Shown here: piece after piece, positions 10,367 through 19,902 of the stretch
Layout: every line of letters starts with the position of its first letter
Numbering within the stretch: position 1 is the first letter of the stretch
Origin: Candidatus Parcubacteria bacterium
Lineage (GTDB): Bacteria > Patescibacteriota > Minisyncoccia > JAHIHE01 > JAGLIN01
Reading direction: 5' to 3'
DNA length: 33,540 nucleotides
NCBI GenBank assembly: GCA_023132875.1
Contig: JAGLXN010000039.1
Location: forward strand, 1 to 33,540
Notes under the pieces: model-generated
The model's database searches: none
What the model saw: the letters and a program-made list of their open reading frames with translations, nothing else
What the model was told of the DNA's origin: nothing
Translations under genes and position numbers: made by a program

Positions 10367-10506
10367 TTAGGCAATGATTTAAAAGCCCATGAATTTATGG
10401 ACAAATATAGAACATTGGCAAATGAATTATGAATTATGAATTAAGAATAAATATATAGTGCGTTGAAATAAAACTTTGCATAGGGCAAAGTCTTTTTAAT
10501 TTTTTT

Positions 10507-10621
10507 GTCATTCTGAGGAGGGACGACGAAGAATCCCGAATCTATTCTCACAAAATCTTCTATTACATAATATGAAATTTCTTACGGGATCTTTCAATCG
10601 CTATCGCTCTCTCAGGATGAC
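10507..10621. repeat. Palindromic repeat GTCATTCTGAGGAGG...CTCAGGATGAC
   Basis: Termini match the copies at 27452-27568 and 29463-29580; internal CTTCTATTACATAAT shared with the copy near 29515. Confidence 0.85.
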
Positions 10622-10661
10622 AGAATAATAAAAAGCGTATAAGTCATAAACTCCATAATTA

Positions 10662-10700
10662 AACAAAAAGGTTCAAGCCACGGGCATTGAACCTTTTGTT
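10662..10700. terminator. Bidirectional Rho-independent terminator
   Basis: AACAAAAAGGTTCAA-GCCACGGGCA-TTGAACCTTTTGTT hairpin between convergent genes. Confidence 0.75.
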
Positions 10701-10740
10701 CATAATTCATAATTCCTGATTCTTAATTCCTATCTTATCT

Positions 10741-12450
10741 CTATCCTTTCCTGCTAAAAATCTCTCCCGTAACTCTTCTTATTTCTTCAAGCGAAGTTAA
10801 GCCTTCCAGAGCTTTTAATACCCCATCTTCTTTTATGGAGATCATTCCATCTTCTCTAATTGCTGACATAATGTCTGAAGAGGACGTATCTTTTAAAATA
10901 ATTTTTTCTATGTTCGATGTCATGGGAAACATTTCATAGATTCCAATTCGTCCGGAATAGCCGATAAAATTGCATTTAGAACATCCGCTGCTTCTGTAAA
11001 TGACTTTTATTTCGTTTGGAATTTTTATGCCATTATTTCTTGGTATATTTGAAAGCACCTCTTTTATTTTATCTATAGTTTCTTGAGCTGGAACATATTC
11101 TTCTTTGCAATGCGGGCAAAGCTTTCTAACAAGTCTTTGGGCGATAACAAGATTAATGGCTGGAGCAATTAACGCGGGATTGACTTTTAGATGAAGCAGC
11201 CGCGGTATTGCTCCTGCCGCGTTATTTGTGTGAAGGGTTGAAAGCACCATATGGCCGGTTAAAGCTGCTTGAATAGAAATTTCCGCTGTTTCAGGATCTC
11301 TTACTTCTCCAACCATTATAATGTCTGGATCTTGCCGCACGACTGCTTTTAATCCGTCAGCAAAACTCATTTCCTTGTCTTCCCCGACTTCAGTTTGAGA
11401 TATTCCTTCCACTCTGTATTCTACTGGATTTTCTAGAGTTATAATTTTTATGCTTGGCTGGTTTATTCTGCGGATAAAAGAATATAAAGTGGTTGTTTTT
11501 CCGCTTCCGGTTGGTCCTGTAGTTAATATCATTCCGGTTGGTTTTATAATTTGTTCCTCAACTTTCTCAAGATAATATTGGTTGAACCCCAGTTCATCCA
11601 GCTTGAGTCCTGTTATGCTATCTGATAAAATTCTTAAAACTATGCTTTCTCCAAAACTGCTGGGAAGGATAGAAGACCGTACATTTATTTGAGTATTTTC
11701 CAAGTTAATGCCAAAATGTCCGTCTTGCGGGATGTTAGAAATATTCAATTTCATTTTTGAAAGCATTTTTACTCTTGAAACTATGATTCTGTGGACTTTC
11801 TTGGGCAGTTTGACAATATCTTGAAGAACTCCATCAACTCTATATCTCAGCCTTATATAGTCTAAATTAGGTTCAATGTGAACATCGCTAGATTTTGTTT
11901 TTATGGCGCCAGCCATAATTATGTTAAATATTTCAGTCGTGTTTATTTCTGAAACTCTTTTTTTTAGGTCAATAATGCTGTTTATTCCTTTTTCAAATTC
12001 AGTCAGATCTTCTTTTTTTAATGATACACCGCTATCTTCAAATTTTTCCGTAACTGTTCCAATTTTATAACTTGTCCAAGCCTTCTTAAGACTGTCTTGC
12101 GAGACTATGACCAAATTATAATTTATTCCTTCTTCTTTTTTTATTTTTTCAAGAAGCTTTTTTGTCTCATATTTTTCCGGATCGATTACTGCTATCTGGA
12201 ATTTTTTACCTACTTTATAAATAACAGCCACATCAGCCTTTCGAGCATCTTCTTCCGGAATTGAATTTACAATTTCGGCTTCAACGGGGATCAGGTTCAA
12301 ATCCACATATGGCAGATTAAATTTGTTCGCGATAGCCGTTGCTCTTTCCTCTTCGCTTTTGTGATATAATCTTTTTATTGTTTCATCTTGAATTTTCTCT
12401 CGCAGTTCTTTTTTTTGGTTTTTATCATTTGTTTTAGTTACGCGTTGCAT
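10741..12450 (-). CDS. pilB: Type IV pilus assembly/type II secretion ATPase PilB/GspE
   Basis: Walker A GPTGSGKTTTLYSFI, 'VRQDPDIIMVGEVRDPETAEISIQAALTGHMVLSTLHTNNA', zinc motif CPHC...CSKC. Confidence 0.96.
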   Translation of the reverse strand: MQRVTKTNDKNQKKELREKIQDETIKRLYHKSEEERATAIANKFNLPYVDLNLIPVEAEIVNSIPEEDARKADVAVIYKVGKKFQIAVIDPEKYETKKLLEKIKKEEGINYNLVIVSQDSLKKAWTSYKIGTVTEKFEDSGVSLKKEDLTEFEKGINSIIDLKKRVSEINTTEIFNIIMAGAIKTKSSDVHIEPNLDYIRLRYRVDGVLQDIVKLPKKVHRIIVSRVKMLSKMKLNISNIPQDGHFGINLENTQINVRSSILPSSFGESIVLRILSDSITGLKLDELGFNQYYLEKVEEQIIKPTGMILTTGPTGSGKTTTLYSFIRRINQPSIKIITLENPVEYRVEGISQTEVGEDKEMSFADGLKAVVRQDPDIIMVGEVRDPETAEISIQAALTGHMVLSTLHTNNAAGAIPRLLHLKVNPALIAPAINLVIAQRLVRKLCPHCKEEYVPAQETIDKIKEVLSNIPRNNGIKIPNEIKVIYRSSGCSKCNFIGYSGRIGIYEMFPMTSNIEKIILKDTSSSDIMSAIREDGMISIKEDGVLKALEGLTSLEEIRRVTGEIFSRKG

Positions 12451-12624
12451 ATTATTATAATATTATTGGTTATCACTACTTATATATTACTAAATAGGCG
12501 CGGAGTTGGCAATACAATTTCAATTTCTAATTTTCAATTTCTAATTTTCAATTTCTATTAAATTTTTAATAAACCAATTTTTGATTAATGTTTTTGAATA
12601 GTTTATTTATAGTCAAAACAAAAA

Positions 12625-12642
12625 AACGGGTTACAACCCGTT
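12625..12642 (-). terminator. Rho-independent terminator
   Basis: AACGGGTTACAACCCGTT hairpin followed by T-run on the minus strand, downstream of the DHH gene. Confidence 0.75.
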
Positions 12643-12675
12643 CCTATAAAAATACTTAATACTAAATACTTAATA

Positions 12676-13815
12676 CTAAATACTCATTCCGTCTTTCCAT
12701 CCTTTAATTTTTTTCAAAGTTTCTTTTTCTGCTAGATCAATCACTGTTTCATTTGAAATAAAAATAATTTGATTATCTTGTATTGTTCCATTGAGCAATT
12801 TTACAAGCTCACCAACTTCCAGTTTTTCAGAAAAATTAATAATCCCATTAACTTTGCCGTTATTTTTATATAAAAGAAGCATCATATCAAATTCGGGAGA
12901 ACTGTTAGCTAGTTCGCTTACGACTAAATTAAGATTTTCGGAGGTCGTATTTGTTCTTTCAAGGTCATTCTTATTTATAACGGACCAGCCTAATTTATAT
13001 TGGCTGTTATATTTTAAAGTGGACATAATTGTTCCCATAAGTTTTATAACTGATATTGATTTTGTTTTGTACAAATATCTGATAATATCTTCTTTATTGG
13101 CTCCTTTTGTAATGAGAGAGGCTGCGGTTAAAAATGCTTTTGGGGTAGTGTTTTTGTTTTGAAAGCTGTCTGTTTTTGAAACTATCCCAGTTAGTAAATT
13201 TGTCGCGATTTGCTCGTCGAATAGTTTTTCATCAAGATCAGAAATAAGGTTGTGGACTATTTCTGAAGTTGATGATATTGTGACATCCACTAGATTTATT
13301 TTTCCAAAATATTCATTTGAGGGATTGTTGTCAATATTGATTACAGGAGCTTCATAAAAAAGTTCAGGGTTGTCGTCATAAACATTACCAAGATCTTCCA
13401 AGTCTGAAGTTCCAAGGATTATTATTAAATCATATTTAAATTTAGAAGATTCAAGCGCCACGTTTTTCTCATTCAAATCTCCACTTTTAGCCGTTATGAA
13501 TATTTTCAATTTATTATCTTGAACCTCATATCTTAATTGTTGAAGCTTATCTTTTTCAATGTTTACAGTGAATATATAGTCACGGGCTCCTTCAAGTTTG
13601 TGAGTTATCAGATTTGAAGAAGGCAAAAAGGAATATTTTTCCAAAACAGCCGTCGGACTTACGACATCTGTTTTTTTACCTAGTTTTTTCAAAGCCAGAT
13701 AAAAACCCAAAGCAGCGCCCAAAGCGTCTCCATTTGGATTTTTACTGACACAAAGCAAAATAGCCTCACTTTTAGTTATTTGATCTATTATTTGTTCTTT
13801 TGGAGATAGTCCCAT
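12676..13815 (-). CDS. DHH-superfamily (NrnA/RecJ-like fold) protein, catalytic motifs degenerate
   Basis: 'SKNPNGDALGAALGFYLALKKLGK', 'INIDNNPSNEYFGKINLVDVTISSTSEIV', 'LLTGIVSKTDSFQNKNTTPKAF' align with DHH motifs but lack the key His/Asp residues. Confidence 0.8.
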   Translation of the reverse strand: MGLSPKEQIIDQITKSEAILLCVSKNPNGDALGAALGFYLALKKLGKKTDVVSPTAVLEKYSFLPSSNLITHKLEGARDYIFTVNIEKDKLQQLRYEVQDNKLKIFITAKSGDLNEKNVALESSKFKYDLIIILGTSDLEDLGNVYDDNPELFYEAPVINIDNNPSNEYFGKINLVDVTISSTSEIVHNLISDLDEKLFDEQIATNLLTGIVSKTDSFQNKNTTPKAFLTAASLITKGANKEDIIRYLYKTKSISVIKLMGTIMSTLKYNSQYKLGWSVINKNDLERTNTTSENLNLVVSELANSSPEFDMMLLLYKNNGKVNGIINFSEKLEVGELVKLLNGTIQDNQIIFISNETVIDLAEKETLKKIKGWKDGMSI

Positions 13816-13873
13816 TTTTTAGCGATTTAAATAATTTTGAATTACAAAACTCTTATTAATTCGTTTGCTTAGC

Positions 13874-13931
13874 GTAAATATTAGTTTTATTAGTGTTTAT
13901 TATAGGAAACACCAATAAAACTAATATTTAC
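13874..13931. repeat. 58-bp inverted repeat (25-bp arms, one mismatch)
   Basis: GTAAATATTAGTTTTATTAGTGTTT-attatagg-AAACACCAATAAAACTAATATTTAC; related element at 25273-25334. Confidence 0.85.
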
Positions 13932-14188
13932 ACGAAGATAACTAAAAATAGAATTTCGTGATCCAAGGAAATGAGATATTAGTGTTGATTAGTTAATTTA
14001 CCATAACTAAAAATGTTGTCAAGCCTATATCATTCTAACATTTTAACATACTAACATTTTAACATGCTAACAAAATGCGTGTTGATTAATACTACATACT
14101 ACATACTAAATACTAGATTATATTTTGTTTAGAGAGTATAATGGAAATATAAAATCATAAAAAATATAATTCTTGTTATAAATTTAAT

Positions 14189-14647
14189 ATGCCTAAAAAT
14201 CAAATAACAACAAAAAACCCTGAAGAAACGAAAGAATTTGCGAGAGTGTTGTTAAAAGAGTGGCTTGAAGTAAATAAAAATAAAAATTCCAATTGGCTGG
14301 TTTGTCTTTATGGCGGTTTAGGAGGAGGAAAAACAACTTTTGTTCAAGGGTTGACTGAAGGGTTATTGGTTAAAGAAACAGTGAACAGTCCGACATTTTT
14401 AATTATGAAAAAATATAATTCTTCCCAAAAAACGAATAAAAAATACACTTTATATCATTTTGACTGCTATCGTATTTCTGATTATAAAGAGATTTTAGAT
14501 TTAGGATGGGACGATATAATTGGCGGGAAAAATAATATTATAGTTATTGAATGGCCGGAAGAAATTGAGAAGATTCTGCCGAAGAAAAGATTGAATTTGA
14601 AATTTGAGTTTGTGGATGAAAATTCAAGGAAAATAAAATATGGATAA
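14189..14647 (+). CDS. tsaE: tRNA threonylcarbamoyladenosine biosynthesis ATPase TsaE
   Basis: 'LYGGLGGGKTTFVQGL', 'NSPTFLIMKKY', 'LYHFDCYRI', 'IIVIEWPEEI'. Confidence 0.93.
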   Translation: MPKNQITTKNPEETKEFARVLLKEWLEVNKNKNSNWLVCLYGGLGGGKTTFVQGLTEGLLVKETVNSPTFLIMKKYNSSQKTNKKYTLYHFDCYRISDYKEILDLGWDDIIGGKNNIIVIEWPEEIEKILPKKRLNLKFEFVDENSRKIKYG

Positions 14648-14763
14648 TATAGAACGCTAATTGAAATTGATTTTAAAATAATTATTCCATTGTTCTATTG
14701 CTGTATTGTTATGGTATAGCAGTTTGACAATATAACAATTTAACAATGTAACAATAGAATACT

Positions 14764-15072
14764 ATGATCACAAAAACACAACTTGATATAAAATTAAAAC
14801 AGCTGGAAGAGAGCTTGAAAAAAAGAATTGATATGAAAGATAACAGGCAAACTCAGGAAATAAATGCTGAAATTGCGGAGCTGAAAAATACTCTCGGATT
14901 ATTAGAAGAAAAAATTGCGGAGAATAGAGATATGATAGAGAACTATTTAAAAGAGCATAATAATGTTAAAATTGAATTAGAGAAGTTGAAAAGAAAAGTT
15001 GATGGGATTGAGAAAGAATTGGGTATTAAATCAGACAAAAATAAAAACAATGCAATTACTTCAGATTTTTGA
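14764..15072 (+). CDS. Hypothetical coiled-coil protein
   Basis: 102-aa charged, heptad-rich ORF between tsaE and polA. Confidence 0.6.
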   Translation: MITKTQLDIKLKQLEESLKKRIDMKDNRQTQEINAEIAELKNTLGLLEEKIAENRDMIENYLKEHNNVKIELEKLKRKVDGIEKELGIKSDKNKNNAITSDF

Positions 15073-15115
15073 TCAAGATAGGATTTTCTCGTCTTAACTC
15101 GTCTACGAAATTTTT

Positions 15116-15142
15116 GTCATCCCGAACTTGTTTCAGGATGAC
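15116..15142. repeat. Minimal GTCATCC...GGATGAC hairpin repeat
   Basis: GTCATCCCGAACTTGTTTCAGGATGAC; matches the arm of the 6623-6825 element and looks like an internally deleted copy. Confidence 0.7.
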
Positions 15143-15165
15143 AAATTTTAAGTAAAGAATTAAAA

Positions 15166-17997
15166 ATGAATAAACCTAAAAAACTAATCCTAATTGACGC
15201 GAATGCGCTTATGCATAGGGCGTATCATGCTTTGCCGCCGCTAACGACAAAAAAGGGCGAGATGGTCAACGCTGTTTACGGATTTACCTCCGTGCTTTTA
15301 AAAGTGATTAAAGACTTGAAGCCGGACTATATGATTTGCGCTTTTGATGTTGCTGGAGGAACTTTTCGCGACAAGATTTACGATGAATATAAAGCAGGCA
15401 GAGCAAAGCCTGATCAAGAATTTTATGATCAGATTCCAAAAATAAAAGAAGTGGTAAATGTTCTTAATATTCCAATTATAGAAAAAAAAGGGTTTGAGGC
15501 CGATGATATAATTGGCACGCTTGCAAGTAGAAATTGGAAATTGGAAATTGGAAATTGGAAAACGATCATTGTAACAGGCGATTTAGACGCTTTGCAATTG
15601 ATTGATAAGGGTACGGAAGTTTACACTTTGCGGAAAGGAATAAAAGATACCGTAATCTATGACGAGAAGGCTGTTCAAGAAAGATATGGCTTGAAGCCAA
15701 ATCAAATTATTGATTTTAAAGGATTACGCGGTGATCCGTCTGACAATATTCCCGGAATTAAGGGTATCGGCGAAAAAGGAGCGATAGATCTTTTGCAGAA
15801 ATTTGGTTCTATAGAAAAAATTTATCAAGCGGTTGAAAAAGATAAAGCAGGTGATTTAATAAAACCAAAAATTAAAGAAAAATTGATTGCGCAAAAAAAA
15901 GAAGCGTTAATGAGCAAGGAGCTGGCAACTATAAAGCGCGATATGGACATAAAATTAGATTTGGAAGATTGTGTCTGGGGGGATTATGATAGATCTGAGT
16001 TGATTAGATTATTCAGAGAGCTGGAATTTTATAGTTTGATAAAAAGGGTTGAAGAAGCAAACAACAATAAGAATAATGAATCAAGAATTAAGGATCAAGA
16101 AAGCGGCAAAAAATATATTAAATATATAATTTTAGATGCGGACGAGAAGGTGGATAAGTTTTTGGCGGAATTAAAAAAGCAAAAAAGATTTGTTTTTCAG
16201 ACGAGAAGCAGCGAGGATAATGTGAGCCAGATAGATTTGACTGGAATGGTTTTTATGTGGAAAACAAGTCCAATGTATTATGTGCCACTGGTTCTTAAAG
16301 ATAACAAACCGAATTTGTTCAATACTTCTGTCTTAGCAGTGAACTCTTCTCTTGAAAAGCTAAAGCCTATTTTAGAAAATGAAAGATATAAAAAAATAGG
16401 GTATTTTTTCAAACGCGATATAGAAGCGCTTTACAACCACAATATAGACATAAAAGGGCTTGATTTCGATATGATGTTAGCTGCATATTTGCTTGATCCG
16501 GGGAAAAGGGATTATAGTAAAGATAAAATAATTTTTGATTATTTAGGGCATAGAGGAAATATAGAGATTGAAGATGAAAACGAAATTAGAGAAAAGATAA
16601 AAAATGCCAGTGAGGTTGCAAAACTCAGCCACTTTTTTGAACTTTATGAGATTCTCAAGAAAAAGCTGAAAAAATCGGAAATGGAGGATCTATTTTATAA
16701 AATTGAAATGCCTCTTGTAAAAATACTGGTAAAGATGGAAATGAAAGGTATTAATTTAGACGTGAAACTTTTAAAAGTTCTCTCAGATGAATTGTCAAAC
16801 AAGATTTTTGAATTGGAAGAAAAAATTCATACTCTTTCTGGTGATAAAAGCTTTAATATAAATTCCTCTCAACAATTATCACAGGTTTTATTTGGAAAGA
16901 TGAAATTATCTACGAAAGAAATTAAAAAGACCCAGACGGGATATTCGGTTGCCGCTACGGAACTTGAAAAACTTAAAGAAGAACACATTATAATAAGTTT
17001 TATTTCTGAATATAAAGAGCTTGTAAAACTAAAAAATACTTATGTTGATGCTTTGCCAAAACTTGTAAGTAAAAAAACTGGCAGGCTTCACACAACATTT
17101 AATCAAACTGTAACAGCTACAGGACGGCTTTCATCTTCAAATCCTAATTTGCAGAATATTCCAATTAGAACTGAAATTGGCAGGAAGATTAGAAAAGCTT
17201 TTATCGCGGAGACTGGCAGAAAGCTTGTTTCCGCGGATTATTCGCAAATTGAGCTTCGCGTTATAGCTATGGTCGCGGATGACAAGAAAATGAAGGAAAT
17301 ATTCAATAAAGGATTAGATATTCATGCCGCAACGGCTGCTGAAGTAAATCAAGTTCCACTTGAAGAAGTAACTTCTCAAATGAGAAGATCTGCCAAAGCG
17401 TTAAATTTTGGCGTAATCTATGGGATGGGTGTTTTTGGATTTGCGCGGTCTGCTGGAATTGAGAGAGATAAAGCTAAGGAATTTATAGAAAATTATATGA
17501 AAAAATTTTCCGGTGTTGCCGAGTATATAGAAAAATCCAAAGAAGACGCGAGGAAAATCGGATATGCTCAAACAATTTGGGGCCGCAGAAGGTATCTTCC
17601 AGAGCTAAATTCATCAAATGCTATGGTAAAAAATTCGGCAGAAAGAATGGCAATCAATATGCCGATTCAGGGAGCCGCAGCTGATGTTATAAAAATAGCA
17701 ATGCTTAAAATTGATAAATGGATTGATGAATATAATAATAAGAATAAAGGTATTGAAGAAACTGAGCTTCCAATTGAAAGCTCAGTTTCTGATGATGCTA
17801 TAAAACTTCTCTTGCAAGTCCATGATGAATTATTATTTTCTGTAAAGGAAGAAAATGTTTCTAAAGTTGCAGAAAATATCAGAGAAATTATGGAAAATTG
17901 TCATCTGAGCCTAGACGGCAAAAAAATAGATTTTCCAGTGCCGATTATAGTTGATATAAAAGCAGGGGATAATTGGGAGGAGATGACGAGCATTTAA
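15166..17997 (+). CDS. polA: DNA polymerase I
   Basis: N-terminal 5' nuclease domain ('IDANALMHRAYHALPPLTT'), C-terminal family A polymerase ('SADYSQIELRVIAMVADD', 'RRSAKALNFGVIYGMG', 'LLQVHDELLFSV'). Confidence 0.97.
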   Translation: MNKPKKLILIDANALMHRAYHALPPLTTKKGEMVNAVYGFTSVLLKVIKDLKPDYMICAFDVAGGTFRDKIYDEYKAGRAKPDQEFYDQIPKIKEVVNVLNIPIIEKKGFEADDIIGTLASRNWKLEIGNWKTIIVTGDLDALQLIDKGTEVYTLRKGIKDTVIYDEKAVQERYGLKPNQIIDFKGLRGDPSDNIPGIKGIGEKGAIDLLQKFGSIEKIYQAVEKDKAGDLIKPKIKEKLIAQKKEALMSKELATIKRDMDIKLDLEDCVWGDYDRSELIRLFRELEFYSLIKRVEEANNNKNNESRIKDQESGKKYIKYIILDADEKVDKFLAELKKQKRFVFQTRSSEDNVSQIDLTGMVFMWKTSPMYYVPLVLKDNKPNLFNTSVLAVNSSLEKLKPILENERYKKIGYFFKRDIEALYNHNIDIKGLDFDMMLAAYLLDPGKRDYSKDKIIFDYLGHRGNIEIEDENEIREKIKNASEVAKLSHFFELYEILKKKLKKSEMEDLFYKIEMPLVKILVKMEMKGINLDVKLLKVLSDELSNKIFELEEKIHTLSGDKSFNINSSQQLSQVLFGKMKLSTKEIKKTQTGYSVAATELEKLKEEHIIISFISEYKELVKLKNTYVDALPKLVSKKTGRLHTTFNQTVTATGRLSSSNPNLQNIPIRTEIGRKIRKAFIAETGRKLVSADYSQIELRVIAMVADDKKMKEIFNKGLDIHAATAAEVNQVPLEEVTSQMRRSAKALNFGVIYGMGVFGFARSAGIERDKAKEFIENYMKKFSGVAEYIEKSKEDARKIGYAQTIWGRRRYLPELNSSNAMVKNSAERMAINMPIQGAAADVIKIAMLKIDKWIDEYNNKNKGIEETELPIESSVSDDAIKLLLQVHDELLFSVKEENVSKVAENIREIMENCHLSLDGKKIDFPVPIIVDIKAGDNWEEMTSI
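15531..15558 (+). repeat. 4 x AAATTGG heptamer array inside polA
   Basis: Four perfect tandem copies; encodes NWKLEIGNW. Confidence 0.95.
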
Positions 17998-18059
17998 ACA
18001 TTTTAACATACTAACATTTTAACAATTTCTAATTTTTAAATAAGAGATGCGGAGCGTCT

Positions 18060-18217
18060 GTCATCCTGAATTTATTTCAGAATCTTCTATTTATTACGAT
18101 AAACTAACCTATAAATCTTTAAAATTTTAGATTAAGCTAAAACGAAAGAGCAAGTTTATTGAGTATAATATAAATCAATGTAGCATGCGATAGATCCTGA
18201 AATAAATTCAGGATGAC
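18060..18217. repeat. MITE-like palindromic element GTCATCCTGAATTTATTTCAG...CTGAAATAAATTCAGGATGAC
   Basis: About 25-bp inverted termini; internal CTATTTATTACG...CCTATAAATC resembles the 6623-6825 copy. Confidence 0.85.
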
Positions 18218-18274
18218 ATCTCTAAAATTGCGTAATTTAAAGTTATTTTAAATAAATACTAATTAGCATTAATT

Positions 18275-19369
18275 ATGATTGAAATAGATAAATTAAACAA
18301 AAAGCAAAAACTTTACGCGGTAATAATCGCAATAATTTTAATTGTTGCCGCGATTTTTATTGCGGGCAATGCTAAAAATTTATTAGGCGGCAGAACTATA
18401 ACAATAGAAAATGAAAATAATGATGAAGTTGCAAAAAATGATTTCGAAAATAAGAATAATGAAGAAGAAAACGAAGAAAAAGAAAGAAATTTAATAAATG
18501 GAATACGATGCGAAAACGCAAAAGGAAGACCGTTCGCGGTTATGCTTGCCGGGGATTTAGAGGCATGGCCATTGAGCGGTATATCAGAAGCGGATTTAGT
18601 TATTGAAATGCCAGTGGTTACGAATGGCATCACGCGCTATATGGCAATTTATGTCTGCGGTGAGCCGGCGGAAATCGGAAGCATTAGAAGTTCGCGGCAC
18701 GATTTTATTCCTTTGGCAATGGGCTTTGACGCAATTTACGCGCATTGGGGAGGATCTTATCATGCTTTAGACAAGCTGAATAATAAAATTATGGATAATG
18801 TAAACGCTTTATATTTAGATGGAAGCGTATTTTATAGAAAACCGGGACTTCCAAAACCGCACGACGGATTTACGACTATAAAAAGATTAAAAGAATATTC
18901 TGAACGTATTGGCTATCGGTTGGAAAATGAATTTGAAGGTTATGAATTTTATGATGAAGAAAGTCCAATAGATAAAAATGGAGAGCTTAGCATTAAATAT
19001 CCTTCAATTTATAAAGTTGAATATAAATATAATGCTGAAACAAATTCTTATTTAAGGTCTAAAGGAGACAAGGAAGATAAAGATAAATTAACGTCAGAGC
19101 AAATAAGCACAAAGAATATTGTAATAATGTTCGCCGCTTCAAGACAAATAGAAGGACAGTATAATGATATGGACATTGAAGGCGAAGGCGACGCAATTGT
19201 GTATCAAAACGGTTGGGAAATCAAGGGAAAATGGAGAAAAGACAAATCAGATATGAAATCGAAATTGTATTTTTATAACGAGGCGGGAGAGGAAATAAAG
19301 TTTGTGCCGGGTAAGATATGGATTCAGGTTGTTCAGCCAAATCAGAAAGTTGAGTGGGAAATAGAATAG
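18275..19369 (+). CDS. DUF3048 (YerB-like) domain protein
   Basis: N-terminal TM; 'RPFAVMLAGDLEAWPLSGISEADLVIEMPVVTNGITRYMAIY...IGSIRSSRHDFIPLAMGFDAIYAHWGGS'. Confidence 0.88.
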   Translation: MIEIDKLNKKQKLYAVIIAIILIVAAIFIAGNAKNLLGGRTITIENENNDEVAKNDFENKNNEEENEEKERNLINGIRCENAKGRPFAVMLAGDLEAWPLSGISEADLVIEMPVVTNGITRYMAIYVCGEPAEIGSIRSSRHDFIPLAMGFDAIYAHWGGSYHALDKLNNKIMDNVNALYLDGSVFYRKPGLPKPHDGFTTIKRLKEYSERIGYRLENEFEGYEFYDEESPIDKNGELSIKYPSIYKVEYKYNAETNSYLRSKGDKEDKDKLTSEQISTKNIVIMFAASRQIEGQYNDMDIEGEGDAIVYQNGWEIKGKWRKDKSDMKSKLYFYNEAGEEIKFVPGKIWIQVVQPNQKVEWEIE

Positions 19370-19502
19370 GGAATTATGAATTATGAATTATGAATCAAGA
19401 GCTATTTAAGATGGTTTATTTATCATTTCCTTGGAAAAGGGAATCTAGAAGAAGTATTTTTGAACAATAATTTTCAAACAGCTTTTCGCTAAAAATAAAA
19501 AA

Positions 19503-19528
19503 ACGGCTAAGAATAATACTTAGTCCGT
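19503..19528 (-). terminator. Rho-independent terminator overlapping the end of the 19520-19846 ORF
   Basis: ACGGCTAAG...CTTAGTCCGT hairpin with T-run on the minus strand. Confidence 0.65.
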
Positions 19529-19846
19529 TACTTCAATAACATTGTATATTGAAGATTGTAAAATTTCTGTTACCGTATCATCTTCAATAATGATAGGATA
19601 TTTTGAATTTTTTACCCAGTTCTTTGTTGCTTTTCCATAAGGATAAGAAGCGGCCATAAACGCTTGTAGAATTAGTTCATCTTTTTCAACTATGAGTATT
19701 TCCCATAGTTCAGGACATTTATAGAATTTTAGCACTCCTATAGAAACTTTCTTTGTTATCCAGTTATATTGGACAACAAGTAATCTTTTTTCCAATAACT
19801 TTTCCATTGTTTGTCTTAGTCGTCCATGATATTTGCTTTTATTCAT
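19520..19846 (-). CDS. Hypothetical protein (108 aa)
   Basis: Globular-looking composition, own terminator, ORF spans the intergenic gap; no family recognised. Confidence 0.6.
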   Translation of the reverse strand: MNKSKYHGRLRQTMEKLLEKRLLVVQYNWITKKVSIGVLKFYKCPELWEILIVEKDELILQAFMAASYPYGKATKNWVKNSKYPIIIEDDTVTEILQSSIYNVIEVTD

Positions 19847-19902
19847 TTTGCTCTTCTCCTTATTCTTGTATTTCTAACATAACTTCAGTTTAATTAAAAA
19901 AT

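Noticed and set aside
10138-10404. Minus-strand ORF as a gene
   Set aside because: Antisense to the TPR gene and spans the inserted palindrome; an artefact of the element.
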